From Shewanella sediminis HAW-EB3 (GTDB lineage: Bacteria; Pseudomonadota; Gammaproteobacteria; Enterobacterales; Shewanellaceae), in contig NC_009831.1 in the NCBI RefSeq assembly GCF_000018025.1, forward strand, positions 1,674,001 to 1,738,000: a stretch of 64,000 nt of DNA. Reading direction: 5' to 3'. The notes beneath the pieces are model-generated. The model was given only the letters and a program-made list of their open reading frames with translations, made no database searches and had not been told where the DNA came from. The position numbers and the translations under genes are program-made. Below are positions 27,142 to 36,215 of the stretch, piece by piece; the stretch's first letter is position 1, and every line of letters begins with the position of its first letter.

Positions 27142-27193
27142 AGTTATATAAAAACATTATTTTTGAAAAAAATTGTAGATTAGAGGCAAAAAA

Positions 27194-28660
27194 ATGATTC
27201 CAGTTGTGGCCCTTGTTGGCCGACCTAATGTGGGTAAGTCGACCCTTTTTAATCGTCTGACTCGCACTAGAGATGCGTTGGTGGCCGACTTTCCTGGGCT
27301 GACTCGGGATCGTAAATATGGTCGCGCTTTCCTCTCTGGTTATGAGTTCATCGTTGTTGATACCGGTGGTATCGATGGCACCGAAGAGGGTATTGAAACC
27401 CATATGGCAGAGCAATCGCTCGCAGCGATTGAAGAAGCCGATGTGGTGTTATTCCTGACCGATGCCAGAGCCGGTTTAACGGCAGCAGATCAGGCTATAT
27501 GTGAACACCTGCGCCGCCGGGAAAAGACCACCTTTGTGGTTGCTAATAAGGTCGACGGTATAGATGCCGACTCGGCTTGTGCCGAATTTTGGGCATTAGG
27601 TCTGGGTGAAGTGTATCAGATGGCTGCAGCGCAAGGGCGCGGTGTGACCAACATGATAGAGTACGCGCTAGCTCCTTACGCCGAAGCGCTTGGTCTTAAT
27701 CGCGATGGCGATGAAGATGAAGATGAAGAGGAGAGAGAGTACAGCGAAGAGGAAGCGGAAGCCGAGCAGAAACGTCTTCAGGACCTGCCTATCAAGATGG
27801 CCATTATTGGTAAGCCGAATGTGGGTAAGTCTACGCTAACTAACCGTATTCTTGGTGAAGAGCGTGTGGTTGTTTATGACTCTCCGGGTACCACTCGAGA
27901 CAGTATCTATATCCCCATGGAGCGAGATGGCCGTGAGTATGTGATGATTGATACCGCAGGTGTTCGTCGTCGCAGTAAGGTGCATGAGACCGTTGAGAAG
28001 TTTTCGGTGATTAAAACACTGAAAGCCGTTGAAGATTGTAACGTCGTGCTATTGATCATCGATGCCCGAGAAGGGATCGCGGAGCAAGACTTGGGCCTAT
28101 TAGGCTTTGCGCTTAATGCCGGTCGAGCACTGGTGATTGCCGTCAACAAGTGGGATGGTATCGATCAGGACATCAAGGATAGAGTGAAGAGCGAACTCGA
28201 CCGTCGTTTGGGCTTCATCGACTTTGCCCGCATTCACTTTATCTCGGCGCTTCATGGTACCGGTGTAGGACACCTTTTTGAATCTGTGCAGGAAGCTTAT
28301 GACAGTGCTACACGTCGTGTGAGTACCTCTATGCTGACTCGTATCATGCAGATGGCGCAAGACGATCATCAGCCTCCATTGGTTAACGGACGTCGCGTTA
28401 AGCTTAAGTACGCTCACGCAGGTGGTTACAACCCACCTATTGTGGTTGTACACGGTAATCAGGTTAAGAAGTTACCGGATTCTTATAAGCGCTTCATGAT
28501 GAACTACTATCGTCGTTCATTGAAGGTCATGGGTACGCCTATTCAGATCCGATTCCAGGATAGCGCTAACCCATTCGAAGGCATGAACACCAAGAAGCTG
28601 ACGGTAAGTCAGGAGCGTCGCCGTAAGCGTATGATGACGCATATTAAAGATAAGAAGTAG
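27194..28660 (+). CDS. der: Ribosome biogenesis GTPase Der (EngA)
   Basis: Der is a double GTPase needed for 50S subunit assembly. The 488-residue protein has two G domains, each with a P-loop (G-R-P-N-V-G-K-S-T and G-K-P-N-V-G-K-S-T), D-T-G-G / D-T-A-G motifs, and a C-terminal KH-like domain. An acidic linker rich in D and E (about 175-195) joins the G domains. The ATG follows AGAGG. Confidence 0.96.
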   Translation: MIPVVALVGRPNVGKSTLFNRLTRTRDALVADFPGLTRDRKYGRAFLSGYEFIVVDTGGIDGTEEGIETHMAEQSLAAIEEADVVLFLTDARAGLTAADQAICEHLRRREKTTFVVANKVDGIDADSACAEFWALGLGEVYQMAAAQGRGVTNMIEYALAPYAEALGLNRDGDEDEDEEEREYSEEEAEAEQKRLQDLPIKMAIIGKPNVGKSTLTNRILGEERVVVYDSPGTTRDSIYIPMERDGREYVMIDTAGVRRRSKVHETVEKFSVIKTLKAVEDCNVVLLIIDAREGIAEQDLGLLGFALNAGRALVIAVNKWDGIDQDIKDRVKSELDRRLGFIDFARIHFISALHGTGVGHLFESVQEAYDSATRRVSTSMLTRIMQMAQDDHQPPLVNGRRVKLKYAHAGGYNPPIVVVHGNQVKKLPDSYKRFMMNYYRRSLKVMGTPIQIRFQDSANPFEGMNTKKLTVSQERRRKRMMTHIKDKK

Positions 28661-28695
28661 GGTTAAGGTTTTAGAACCTTGAGTCTAGTTCATAG

Positions 28696-28728
28696 AAGGC
28701 CAGTTAATTAAATTTAACTGGCCTTTTT
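28696..28728 (+). terminator. Rho-independent terminator after der
   Basis: AAGGCCAGTTAA pairs with TTAACTGGCCTT around a short AT loop, followed by TTTTG. It marks the end of the conserved housekeeping block. Confidence 0.9.
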
Positions 28729-28841
28729 GTTACCTTCGAATGAAGGTTAACGACATTTTTGGTTTGGTAAATTTGACTCTGGGCAGTGTTGTTGAGGTCG
28801 AACCTTCATTTCTATCTATCGCTTCCAGCGAGGTATGTGAA

Positions 28842-28896
28842 GCCATCCGTGGCCGCTTAACGAAAACGTCCCTGTTTTCGATACCCACAGCCGCAT
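28842..28896 (-). repeat. Hairpin-rich dispersed repeat, copy 1 (minus orientation)
   Basis: On the minus strand this reads ATGCGGCTGTGGG, then the hairpin CGAAAAC-AGGGAC-GTTTTCG, then the hairpin GCCA-CGGA-TGGC. A related arrangement, ATGCGGCTGGGGG followed by AGGGA-loop hairpins, lies in the opposite orientation at 32790-32845. The surrounding region 28731-29148 holds no convincing gene, only short chance frames. Confidence 0.55.
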
Positions 28897-29148
28897 ATAT
28901 GAACCCATCCTGTTTGCAATAAAGTTGTTTCTTCGGTTTGAGCTTTATTGACGGACATTGCTAACAAGAAAATGCCCAAAATCCATTTAGAGTTTTGACT
29001 CATAGGTAAATCGTGCGAACGAGTTTGCCATACTATTCTGGCTCTTCTCCGTTTACATGAGCTTAATAAAATGTCCGGCACTACAGGAGCGGAACAGTCG
29101 GAGAAAACAGTAATCACGCAAAATAGTTAGTCATTTCTAAAGTTATTA

Positions 29149-29179
29149 TTGACCTGTCTATAGCTTCATAGTTTAAAGT
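29149..29179 (+). promoter_or_regulatory. MerR-type promoter with 19-bp spacer
   Basis: A -35 box TTGACC (29149-29154) and a -10 box TAAAGT (29174-29179) are separated by exactly 19 bp. Inside the spacer is the dyad CTAT-agcttc-ATAG. Long spacers with a central dyad are the hallmark of MerR-regulated promoters, so the downstream MerR-methyltransferase gene probably regulates itself. Confidence 0.6.
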
Positions 29180-29213
29180 GTTCCCATTAAAATAATGGAA
29201 TGGAGTAAAAACG

Positions 29214-30386
29214 GTGTATCGAATTTCTGAACTCGCTGTAGAAGTGGGGTTATCACGTACTGCTCTGCTCTATTATGAGAAACAACAACTTATAAAAGGT
29301 CAAAGGCAGAATAACGGGTATAGGGTTTACAACGATAAAGATCTCCAGCGTATTCGTTTGATTCAGAAACTTCAGGCTGGAGGGTTAACCCTCAAAGAGT
29401 GCAAAGCGTGCTTGGAAGCAAAAGTAGATCGCAAACTTCTAGAAAGCCGCCTGTACAAGCTGGATGAGGAGATTGCTCAAAAACAGCAGTCACGAGAACT
29501 TCTTGCGGCGATGCTTGGCGAGGGCGACCTAAAAGCATGGCATGAAAGCGTGGATAAGCTAGCTCCGGATGCGCACTTAGATTGGTTAATGAAGCAGGGT
29601 TTCAGTGAAAAAGAGGCTCTGCGATTAAAATGGTTATCAAAAGACATGAACGAACACGAACAGTATATGATTGAATTTATGAAGATCTTTGAAGCACTTG
29701 AACGATGGGCGCCAGGTAGCGAAAGTGAAACTCTGAAAGCGTTATCGCTTTTGCCTGAGCAACCTAAAGCGATTCTTGAAATTGGTTGCGGTAAAGGGTT
29801 GGCCACGACGGTACTGGCCAATAAAACAACCGCATCTATTACAGCGGTTGATAACGAACAGTCTGCATTGACAAGACTCAGTAACCGTTTTGAAGCGGAC
29901 AGCTTGGCATCTCGACTCACAACCGTTTGTGCCAGTATGACGGAACTGCCTTTTAATAATGGGAGTTTCGACCTCTTGTGGGCAGAAGGCAGTGCTTACA
30001 TTATGGGTGTGCCCCACGCGCTATCACAATGGAAGCCTCTACTTGATGAGGACGGAATTTTGATGATGAGTGACTTAGTTTGGTTGACTGACACGCCGAA
30101 TGAGGAAGCTATCGAGTTCTGGAAGCATGAATATCCAGATATTCAAACGGTTACTACTCGTGTCAAACAGATGGAAGTTGCTGGTTATGAAGTTCTTAAC
30201 AGCTTTACGCTCAGTCACCAAGCATGGCAGAACTACTATGAACCATTGAGATCGCGCATTGAAGAACTACAACCAGAAATGCAAGGCTCTCAGGCACTAC
30301 AAGACATCTGTAAAGAAGTCGACATTTACAGCAACTACCTCGGTCAGTTTGGCTATCAGATGTTTATCCTAAGAAAGTGTCGTTAA
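29214..30386 (+). CDS. MerR-family regulator fused to a SAM-dependent methyltransferase
   Basis: The 390-residue protein has an N-terminal MerR winged HTH (Y-R-I-S-E-L-A-V-E-V-G-L-S-R-T-A-L-L-Y-Y-E, about 1-70), a coiled coil, then a TipAS-free linker and a class I methyltransferase domain (about 185-330) with the SAM motif I-L-E-I-G-C-G-K-G (near 189). Such fusions suggest a regulator whose effector domain modifies or senses a small molecule. The substrate is unknown. The start is a GTG at 29214 with GGAG 8 nt before it. The gene lies in an accessory segment next to a group II intron, so horizontal transfer is plausible. Confidence 0.85.
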   Translation: MYRISELAVEVGLSRTALLYYEKQQLIKGQRQNNGYRVYNDKDLQRIRLIQKLQAGGLTLKECKACLEAKVDRKLLESRLYKLDEEIAQKQQSRELLAAMLGEGDLKAWHESVDKLAPDAHLDWLMKQGFSEKEALRLKWLSKDMNEHEQYMIEFMKIFEALERWAPGSESETLKALSLLPEQPKAILEIGCGKGLATTVLANKTTASITAVDNEQSALTRLSNRFEADSLASRLTTVCASMTELPFNNGSFDLLWAEGSAYIMGVPHALSQWKPLLDEDGILMMSDLVWLTDTPNEEAIEFWKHEYPDIQTVTTRVKQMEVAGYEVLNSFTLSHQAWQNYYEPLRSRIEELQPEMQGSQALQDICKEVDIYSNYLGQFGYQMFILRKCR

Positions 30387-30582
30387 ACTAGCGGCTATTT
30401 TTCTTCACAGAATCAAGCACCACACCAAGGTGACATTAAGTGTTGCCTTGGTTTCTGGATATCATTAAAGTGCAGTACTCAACTAATATTAGCCATTGAA
30501 TTAGAGGAACAAGGTATTTTTTGATGCCTATATTAATTTGGTTACTACCGAATTAAGCAAACACTCTAACAAGCTTGTGTCC
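30387..30582. other. Short intergenic 5' exon of the group II intron
   Basis: 196 bp without a gene or terminator of note lie between the MerR-methyltransferase gene and the intron. The last bases before the intron, GTGTCC (30577-30582), form the likely IBS1. Confidence 0.5.
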
Positions 30583-31152
30583 GTGCGACCTGAAGTCGTA
30601 TGAAGCGCTGTTCACCGCGATAAGAGTGAACCATCTGTATCACCAGATGACCCTAAGACTCTGAATAAAGCAGCGAGTCTGACAATGTAACGAAGTCCAT
30701 TGGACGGGAACAGAATCGTGAGAGGATGTTCCTCCTGATAACCACAATCGGGTAAGTGCTAGGGTGTCAGTATGATGAACGTAAGTGAATCCATGTAAGG
30801 TGCGTTATATGCGAAACAGCGGAAGTGGTTTATACGCTGTGGCCAAAAGGCAACGAGAGTTGGAAAGAAATTGGACAGTATTCTTTCGTGATCAAATAAC
30901 TCTCCGCACTATAGTGGGCATCTAACCTGACGTTGCGCGACATACGGAACAGGGTAAGCCTGTATTGCTCCCTTTGGGAAAGCGGTCTGCGAAGGCTGCC
31001 GATAGTAATGCAGGTAAAGGAGGCTAGAAAAAGCGAAGGCCGCATTGTAATGATGCGGATACAGGTTGTTATCTGGCGCGAAAGCGAGCTGACTTCTAGC
31101 TGGTCTCCCGTTGCAAGATGATTTGAAGAACTTTATTCAAGGAGAAACGCAA

Positions 31153-32625
31153 ATGATGACTTCAATCGAAGTTAGTGCACCTCCTGACAGCGCTCAATGG
31201 CAATCCATTAACTGGAAAGCGGTTAAGCAACACGTATTAAAGCTTCAAATGCGCATTGCAAAAGCAACCCGAGAAGGTAAACACGGCAAGGCGAAAGCAT
31301 TGCAGTGGATATTAACTCACTCTAAATCAGCTAAATTGCTTGCTGTTAAAAGAGTTTCTCAAAACAAAGGCAGCAAAACACCTGGAATCGACGGGATCAT
31401 TTGGAACAGTGATGCTCGTTGTATAGGTGCGGTCAATCAACTGAGTAGAAAGGGCTATCATGCCAAACCGCTCAGGCGTATCTACATCCCCAAGAAAAAC
31501 GGCAAACTCAGACCTTTAGGCATTCCCTGCATGATAGATAGAGCGCAGCAAGCGCTTCATCTTCTCGCCTTGGAGCCTATTTCGGAAACGGTGGCCGACC
31601 TCAATAGCTATGGCTTTCGACCTAACCGAAGCGCAGCAGATGCAATTGCACAGTGCTTCAAATGTTTATGCATGAAGTGCTCTAGCCAATGGGTTCTTGA
31701 GGGTGACATCAAAGCTTGTTTCGATAAGATAGGTCATCAATGGCTCATCGACAACATTCAATTAGATAAGCGAATGCTGAAACAATGGCTTGGATGTGGT
31801 TATGTTGATAAAGGATTGTTCTACAAAACAGCAGAAGGAACACCGCAAGGTGGGATAATCTCCCCAACGCTGATGTTGCTGACGCTGGCTGGGTTAGAGC
31901 AGTTGGTTAAGTCTATTGCTTGTAAAACAGGGAATAGAGTCAACTTTATCGGATATGCAGACGATTTTGTTATCACAGGTTCTTCGAAGGAAGTGCTCGT
32001 TAATGAAATCAAGCCGCAGCTAATTGGTTTTCTACAGGAAAGAGGCTTAACACTCTCTGATGAGAAAACGCACATAACTCATATCGATGATGGTTTTGAC
32101 TTTCTGGGATTCAATCTTAGAAAGTACAAAGGCAAACTGCTCATTAAACCGAGCAAGAACAACGTTCTATCATTTTTGAGTAATCTACGTGAATTCATCA
32201 GAAAACATCCAACAATCCCCGTTAACGATTTAATCAAAATATTGAATCCGAAACTGAGAGGATGGGCGAACTATTATCGCCACAGTGTTGCTAAGCAAGT
32301 TTTCGGTTATGTAGGCCATCAACTTTTCTGGTTGTTATGGCGTTGGGCAGTTAGGCGTCATCCAACTAAAAGTAAAGACTGGGTGAGGCGTAAATATTAT
32401 TTGGACGGTAAGGGACAATGGCAATTTCATGGTTGGCATAAAATAGCGAACATGGATTGTCGATTTAACCTTGTCCAAATAGCTCAAACGCTCATAAAAA
32501 GACATGTAAAAATCAGAAGCGCAGCCATACCTTACGACCCAGAATACGAAGCTTACTTAAGTAAGCGGAAATGGGCTAAGCAAGGCAGAAACTCTTGGTT
32601 CGAACCTGTTTTAGCTGCGATGTAG
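31153..32625 (+). CDS. ltrA: Group II intron reverse transcriptase/maturase (LtrA type)
   Basis: The 490-residue protein has reverse transcriptase blocks including the catalytic Y-A-D-D (268-271) and a maturase (GIIM, domain X) region with L-R-G-W-A-N-Y-Y-R-H. It binds the intron RNA, helps it splice and retro-home. There is no C-terminal HNH endonuclease zinc motif, so target cutting would rely on reverse splicing into a replication fork or single-stranded DNA. The start at 31153 fits AAGGAG at 31139-31144; the TTG at 31111 is unlikely. Confidence 0.95.
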   Translation: MMTSIEVSAPPDSAQWQSINWKAVKQHVLKLQMRIAKATREGKHGKAKALQWILTHSKSAKLLAVKRVSQNKGSKTPGIDGIIWNSDARCIGAVNQLSRKGYHAKPLRRIYIPKKNGKLRPLGIPCMIDRAQQALHLLALEPISETVADLNSYGFRPNRSAADAIAQCFKCLCMKCSSQWVLEGDIKACFDKIGHQWLIDNIQLDKRMLKQWLGCGYVDKGLFYKTAEGTPQGGIISPTLMLLTLAGLEQLVKSIACKTGNRVNFIGYADDFVITGSSKEVLVNEIKPQLIGFLQERGLTLSDEKTHITHIDDGFDFLGFNLRKYKGKLLIKPSKNNVLSFLSNLREFIRKHPTIPVNDLIKILNPKLRGWANYYRHSVAKQVFGYVGHQLFWLLWRWAVRRHPTKSKDWVRRKYYLDGKGQWQFHGWHKIANMDCRFNLVQIAQTLIKRHVKIRSAAIPYDPEYEAYLSKRKWAKQGRNSWFEPVLAAM

Positions 32626-32661
32626 GGTGCTGGGTAACAGAACACGCCTTAGTGGAGGCTT

Positions 32662-32736
32662 GAGCCGTATGCAGTGAAAGTTGCACGTCCGGTTCTTAGG
32701 AGGGCGGCACTTGGTAACAGGTGCCGCCTATCCGAC
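32662..32736 (+). ncRNA. Group II intron domains V and VI
   Basis: Domain V (32662-32695) begins GAGCCGTATGCAGTG and ends CACGTCCGGTTC, a 34-nt hairpin with the conserved catalytic AGC-type base region and GAAA tetraloop. Domain VI (32700-32736) is a stem of GGGCGGCAC with GTGCCGCC and an unpaired A at 32730 as candidate branch point. Confidence 0.9.
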
Positions 32737-32789
32737 AAAATCGCCTTTGCAAATAAACCTAAATCGAAGAGGTAAACATACAGGTGTAG

Positions 32790-32845
32790 ATGCGGCTGGG
32801 GGCGTTGGCGGCAGGGATGCCGCCGTCGAGCACACAGGGATGTGC
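32790..32845 (+). repeat. Hairpin-rich dispersed repeat, copy 2 (plus orientation)
   Basis: ATGCGGCTGGGGG (32790-32802) is followed by the hairpin GGCGGCA-GGGA-TGCCGCC (32807-32824) and the hairpin GCACA-CAGGGA-TGTGC (32830-32845). Leader block and hairpin loops match copy 1 at 28842-28896 in inverted orientation. The rest of 32737-32967 contains no gene. Confidence 0.55.
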
Positions 32846-32967
32846 TTGTTGCGTCCCGCAGAAGTATCTGCACTTTTGCCCACGGCAGGTGATTGATATA
32901 ATTGCAGCTATGGTCTTCAAAGACTCAACGAAATAACCAAGGACAGATGGATAACTAAAAGGATGAA

Positions 32968-32987
32968 AAGGTGTATCCCTACACCTT
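32968..32987 (-). terminator. Terminator overlapping the stop of the acyltransferase gene
   Basis: AAGGTGTA pairs with TACACCTT around TCCC. On the minus strand it is followed by TTTTCATCC, and the TAG stop codon of the acyltransferase gene lies within the hairpin. Confidence 0.6.
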
Positions 32988-33593
32988 CTCCCTTCGGTCG
33001 CCAATCACCCGAGCCGGGTTACCCGCCACGATGGCATAGTCGGGGACATCTTTGGTGACGATACAGCCCATGCCGATGACGGCGCAATCGCCTATGGTGA
33101 CGCCATCGACGATGCCAACCTGCGCGCCTATCCAGACATCTTTGCCTATGACGACCCCCTCAGAGGTGACACTTTGCTGGTAGATAGGTTGATCCGGGTG
33201 CATTCCATGGTTGAAGGCGTAGATGGTGACGTTATTGGCGATACGGGTCTGGTCGCCTATGGTGATGCCGGCGCGGCCGCCGTCCAGGGAGCAGCCGTGG
33301 TTGATTGCAACCTCATCGCCTAAGGTGATGGGACCATGGAGAAAGCTGTCGGCGGCTATCATACATAGATCGCCTATCTGGATACCTCTTCCCGGTTCGG
33401 CGAACAGATTGATCTCGGGAGCGATGAAACAGTTCTCTCCGAATGAGACGGTCTCCAATGCCATAAAGTCGGCCTGAACCTGCTCCTGCCAAGGCTTCGC
33501 CCAGTTCAGAAGCTTAGGTTTGAGACTGAAATAGAGCCAGGGCATATGAGATAGTCGTTTCTTATGCTGGCTCTGATAGTCGGGAGTATTCAA
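32979..33593 (-). CDS. Hexapeptide-repeat (LbH) acyltransferase
   Basis: The 204-residue product is a left-handed beta-helix acyltransferase of the maltose/galactoside O-acetyltransferase type, with hexapeptide units (I-G-D-L-C-M, I-T-I-G-D-Q, V-I-G-K-D-V, V-T-I-G-D-C) and the catalytic-loop H in F-N-H-G-M-H. The longest frame runs to 33848 but overlaps trmO in another frame and is poor at its N-terminus. The TTG at 33593 is preferred: AAAGG lies just upstream and it starts 10 nt after the trmO stop. Substrate unknown. Confidence 0.8.
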   Translation of the reverse strand: MNTPDYQSQHKKRLSHMPWLYFSLKPKLLNWAKPWQEQVQADFMALETVSFGENCFIAPEINLFAEPGRGIQIGDLCMIAADSFLHGPITLGDEVAINHGCSLDGGRAGITIGDQTRIANNVTIYAFNHGMHPDQPIYQQSVTSEGVVIGKDVWIGAQVGIVDGVTIGDCAVIGMGCIVTKDVPDYAIVAGNPARVIGDRREKV

Positions 33594-33603
33594 GATGTTA
33601 CCT

Positions 33604-34329
33604 TTAATTAACCGACACACCGGATTTAATCTCATGTACCAGAATGCGTTCATCGATGACATGCCAGAGAATATCGAGATCAAACAGGGCGACCTGATAA
33701 AGCTTAGGATCGGCTTTTGACTTCTTATAAGCCGGGCGGGGATCTTGTGCCAACACCCCAATGATAAGCTCCTCGAGGCGTGGATACTGCTCCAACTTGC
33801 TGTAACCCAGCAGCTGCGCTTTGGCTTCTTGGGTAAACGATACATCAATCAAATGTGGCGCTTCGTGTGCGATGCCGCCCAACGCATCGGGCTGAGAGTC
33901 AGAGAAGGGGATATAGGGTTTAATATCGATAATCGGTGTGCCATCGAGTAGATCCATACCTGAGATCTCTAAGATAACGCTGCCCTTCTTTTGATGGATC
34001 TTATGCAGCTTAACCACCGACTGACCAATACCATTGGGTCTGAAGGTCGAGCGGGTAGCAAAGACCCCCAGTTTTTCATTGCCTCCGAGGCGAGGCGGTC
34101 TGACGGTGGTCTTCCAGCCCTGAGACAGATTTTCATGAAAAGAGAAGAGTAACCAGAGGTGAGAGTACTGCTCTAATCCCCTTACGGCATCGATATGATT
34201 ATAGGGGGCTTGCAGCTCGACGAAGCCCCGGGCCGAAGGCACGAGCCCGGGCTGTCTCGGAATGCCGAATTTTTGCTTATAGGGAGTGCGGCAGAAGGCC
34301 ACCGCCTCAATTTGACAGTTAAAAGTCAT
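33604..34329 (-). CDS. trmO: tRNA t6A37 N6-methyltransferase TrmO
   Basis: TrmO (TsaA/YaeB) methylates N6-threonylcarbamoyladenosine at position 37 of tRNA-Thr to m6t6A. The 241-residue product has the family motifs [32 protein letters not shown] and Y-I-P-F-S-D. The ATG at 34329 is chosen over the GTG at 34344. The adjacent upstream gene is an rcsF homologue, the same pairing as in E. coli. Confidence 0.93.
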   Translation of the reverse strand: MTFNCQIEAVAFCRTPYKQKFGIPRQPGLVPSARGFVELQAPYNHIDAVRGLEQYSHLWLLFSFHENLSQGWKTTVRPPRLGGNEKLGVFATRSTFRPNGIGQSVVKLHKIHQKKGSVILEISGMDLLDGTPIIDIKPYIPFSDSQPDALGGIAHEAPHLIDVSFTQEAKAQLLGYSKLEQYPRLEELIIGVLAQDPRPAYKKSKADPKLYQVALFDLDILWHVIDERILVHEIKSGVSVN

Positions 34330-34389
34330 ATTTTTACAGATCACAGTGTTGGACTAAGAATGCATCGAATCGGTTTTGGACCGGCTCAA

Positions 34390-34773
34390 TTATTTGTCTG
34401 TTTCAGGTGTCTTAATCGCTTGTCCTACGCAGATAGCTCTGCTGATACACGCCTGACTTTTCTCTTCGAATACCATACACTTCTTGATTAGAATCGCATT
34501 GGCACCTTTATCGGCGGCGGCCCTTCTGGCAAGAGTGCGAGCCTCACTTATCGAGGCGGGGGCGTCGTTGACGCTCTCCTGGCAAGTTTCACCTTCGACT
34601 AAGCCGATAATCTCGTAAGGCACTGAGGGATGGGTATTGCCTTCAAACACGGCGACATCCGATGCTTTAAAGTAATCGTCGATAGCTTCACCATCGAGGT
34701 TAGTATTGAACTTATAGTCGCCGGCACATGCGCTGAGAAGTAAAACTAAGGGGGCAATCAAAAGCGTTTTCAT
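34390..34773 (-). CDS. rcsF: RcsF-like outer membrane lipoprotein
   Basis: The 127-residue protein has a lipobox (L-L-S-A-C) and the RcsF core: L-V-E-G-E-T-C-Q, A-N-A-I-L-I-K-K-C and C-I-S-R-A-I-C-V-G-Q-A. The four core cysteines match the two nonconsecutive disulfides of E. coli RcsF. RcsF senses envelope stress and signals to the Rcs phosphorelay. No rcsBCD gene lies in this window. Position next to trmO mirrors E. coli. Confidence 0.9.
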   Translation of the reverse strand: MKTLLIAPLVLLLSACAGDYKFNTNLDGEAIDDYFKASDVAVFEGNTHPSVPYEIIGLVEGETCQESVNDAPASISEARTLARRAAADKGANAILIKKCMVFEEKSQACISRAICVGQAIKTPETDK

Positions 34774-34895
34774 AATTCAGGCCTGTCATTATAAACGTGG
34801 GTTGGAAGCTGCATTTTGGCAATTTATGATTTTAAATCATTAAGATCGGAGTCAAACAAGCGCTTAACCTGTTAAGACTCCTTCGAGGTAGAATT

Positions 34896-36215
34896 CTATC
34901 GCTTTAGGTACTTTTGATAAAGCTGTTGTTGCCGATTATTTAGATCGACGTCCCTGCCATCGATATAGACCTTTTCGATCTTAGTCACCATAGGGTCGAG
35001 AATGTCGCCACCTGAGATAACCAGATTGGCTCTATACCCGACGGCGATAGCGCCCATATCCTCTACACCTAATATCTTAGCCGCATCGAGTGTGATACTT
35101 TTAAGGGCGTCTTCCCTGCTCAGCCCGTACGCGACCGTTTGTCCTGCTGCCAAGGGTAAATTTCGGCTGTTCCAGTCAGATGAGAAACCCAATGCAAATG
35201 GGACCTGCGCCTGTTTGAGCAGGGCGGGGATTTTAAAGCTCATCTCTATGGGCTCATCTTTACGCATCGGCAAGCTTAGAGTTCGAGTATAGATCACTTT
35301 TGCCTCTATCTCGTTTAAAAGTTCCGCGAGTCGCCAGGCGTCATATCCGCCAACGATAATTAACTTAAATTGATAGCGTTTTGCCAGAGCGGCGGCTTCC
35401 TCTATCTGTTTTTGCGTGTTGGCGTGCACAAACAGCTGAGCCTCTCCCCGATAGAGCGGCAGCATTGATTGCCAGCGCATATCGAGCTTACTCTTAGTCT
35501 CGGCTTTATGGGCCAGATAGTAGCGATAACCGTCGGTGAATGCGTCCGATATCTGAGATACCCGATCTTGGTAATCTTTTCTTTGTTCCTCTCTTTTTTT
35601 CGTATCACTGGGTAGAGGTTTGAGTCTGGGCCAATAGAGGTGAAAGGCTGTCTGTGTCGGCACAATCGCCTCTTCGACGGTCCAACTATCCAGCGATACC
35701 AGAGCCGATTGACCAGCTAAGCTTTCCCCCCGGGGGACAATCTGAGCATGACTGATGCCATTGACTCTGACGGTCGGGATGATCTCCGAATCCGGGTTAA
35801 AGGCGGTCAATGCCTCCAGTTGCGGATTAATTTCACCGACCTCATGGCTGTCATTACTCGGACGCATCATCTCAACTTCGACTAAGCCTAAACTGGTATC
35901 CAGCGCGATGAGTCCCGGGTAGATATGTTTCCCGCTGGCATCATAAACTGTCGCCTCGGGAGCGACGAGCTCCTTGCCGATGGCCATTATATTGCCATCT
36001 TCTATTAACAGGTCACTATCGGCCTTTACCCCATCGACGGCCGTGTGAATCGTGGCATGTTTAAAGAGGATGGCGGATGTCTGAACCGGCGCAGGTAAAA
36101 TATCATGGGCCTGAACGGGCATGATGAATGTGCTCAGCATGACGAAGGGGAGGGCTAAGCTATTTTTTAAGACCCCGGATAAGCTTGAGCCTATTTTAAT
36201 GTGTCCGTTTATCAT
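34896..36215 (-). CDS. Amidohydrolase-like secreted protein lacking the HxH motif
   Basis: The 439-residue product has a signal peptide and the amidohydrolase (imidazolonepropionase-like) pattern: strand D-A-S-G-K-H-I-Y-P-G-L-I, C-terminal G-V-E-D-M-G-A-I-A-V-G-Y-R-A-N-L-V. The first metal motif H-x-H expected after P-G-L-I is absent (A-L-D-T-S-L-G), and only one later histidine (V-H-A-N) remains, so it is probably catalytically altered or inactive. The ATG at 36215 overlaps the upstream stop by 4 bp (ATGA) and has GGAG 6 nt upstream. Confidence 0.85.
   Translation of the reverse strand: MINGHIKIGSSLSGVLKNSLALPFVMLSTFIMPVQAHDILPAPVQTSAILFKHATIHTAVDGVKADSDLLIEDGNIMAIGKELVAPEATVYDASGKHIYPGLIALDTSLGLVEVEMMRPSNDSHEVGEINPQLEALTAFNPDSEIIPTVRVNGISHAQIVPRGESLAGQSALVSLDSWTVEEAIVPTQTAFHLYWPRLKPLPSDTKKREEQRKDYQDRVSQISDAFTDGYRYYLAHKAETKSKLDMRWQSMLPLYRGEAQLFVHANTQKQIEEAAALAKRYQFKLIIVGGYDAWRLAELLNEIEAKVIYTRTLSLPMRKDEPIEMSFKIPALLKQAQVPFALGFSSDWNSRNLPLAAGQTVAYGLSREDALKSITLDAAKILGVEDMGAIAVGYRANLVISGGDILDPMVTKIEKVYIDGRDVDLNNRQQQLYQKYLKR

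Larger units (their letters stand above)
30583..32736 (+). mobile_element. Group II intron with reverse transcriptase/maturase
   Basis: The intron starts at the canonical GTGCG (30583) and ends ...TATCCGAC (32736), an AY 3' end, giving about 2,154 bp. Domain V is intact (see separate entry) and a domain VI stem with an A 7 nt from the 3' end (32730) is present. A candidate EBS1, GGATGT at 30724-30729, can pair with IBS1 GTGTCC (using G-U pairs). The ORF lies in domain IV as expected. The 3' boundary was set by the AY rule and domain VI, so it could shift by a base or two. Confidence 0.9.

Noticed and set aside
28740..29117. Short open frames on both strands downstream of der
   Set aside because: They overlap the hairpin-rich repeat and show no family pattern.
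30560..30582. Possible integron attC site at the group II intron insertion point
   Set aside because: A TAACAAGC-like motif is present but no paired core site or hairpin was found, and no integrase or cassette array.
33594..33848. N-terminal extension of the acyltransferase
   Set aside because: It overlaps trmO in another frame and looks non-homologous; the TTG start at 33593 explains the gene fully.
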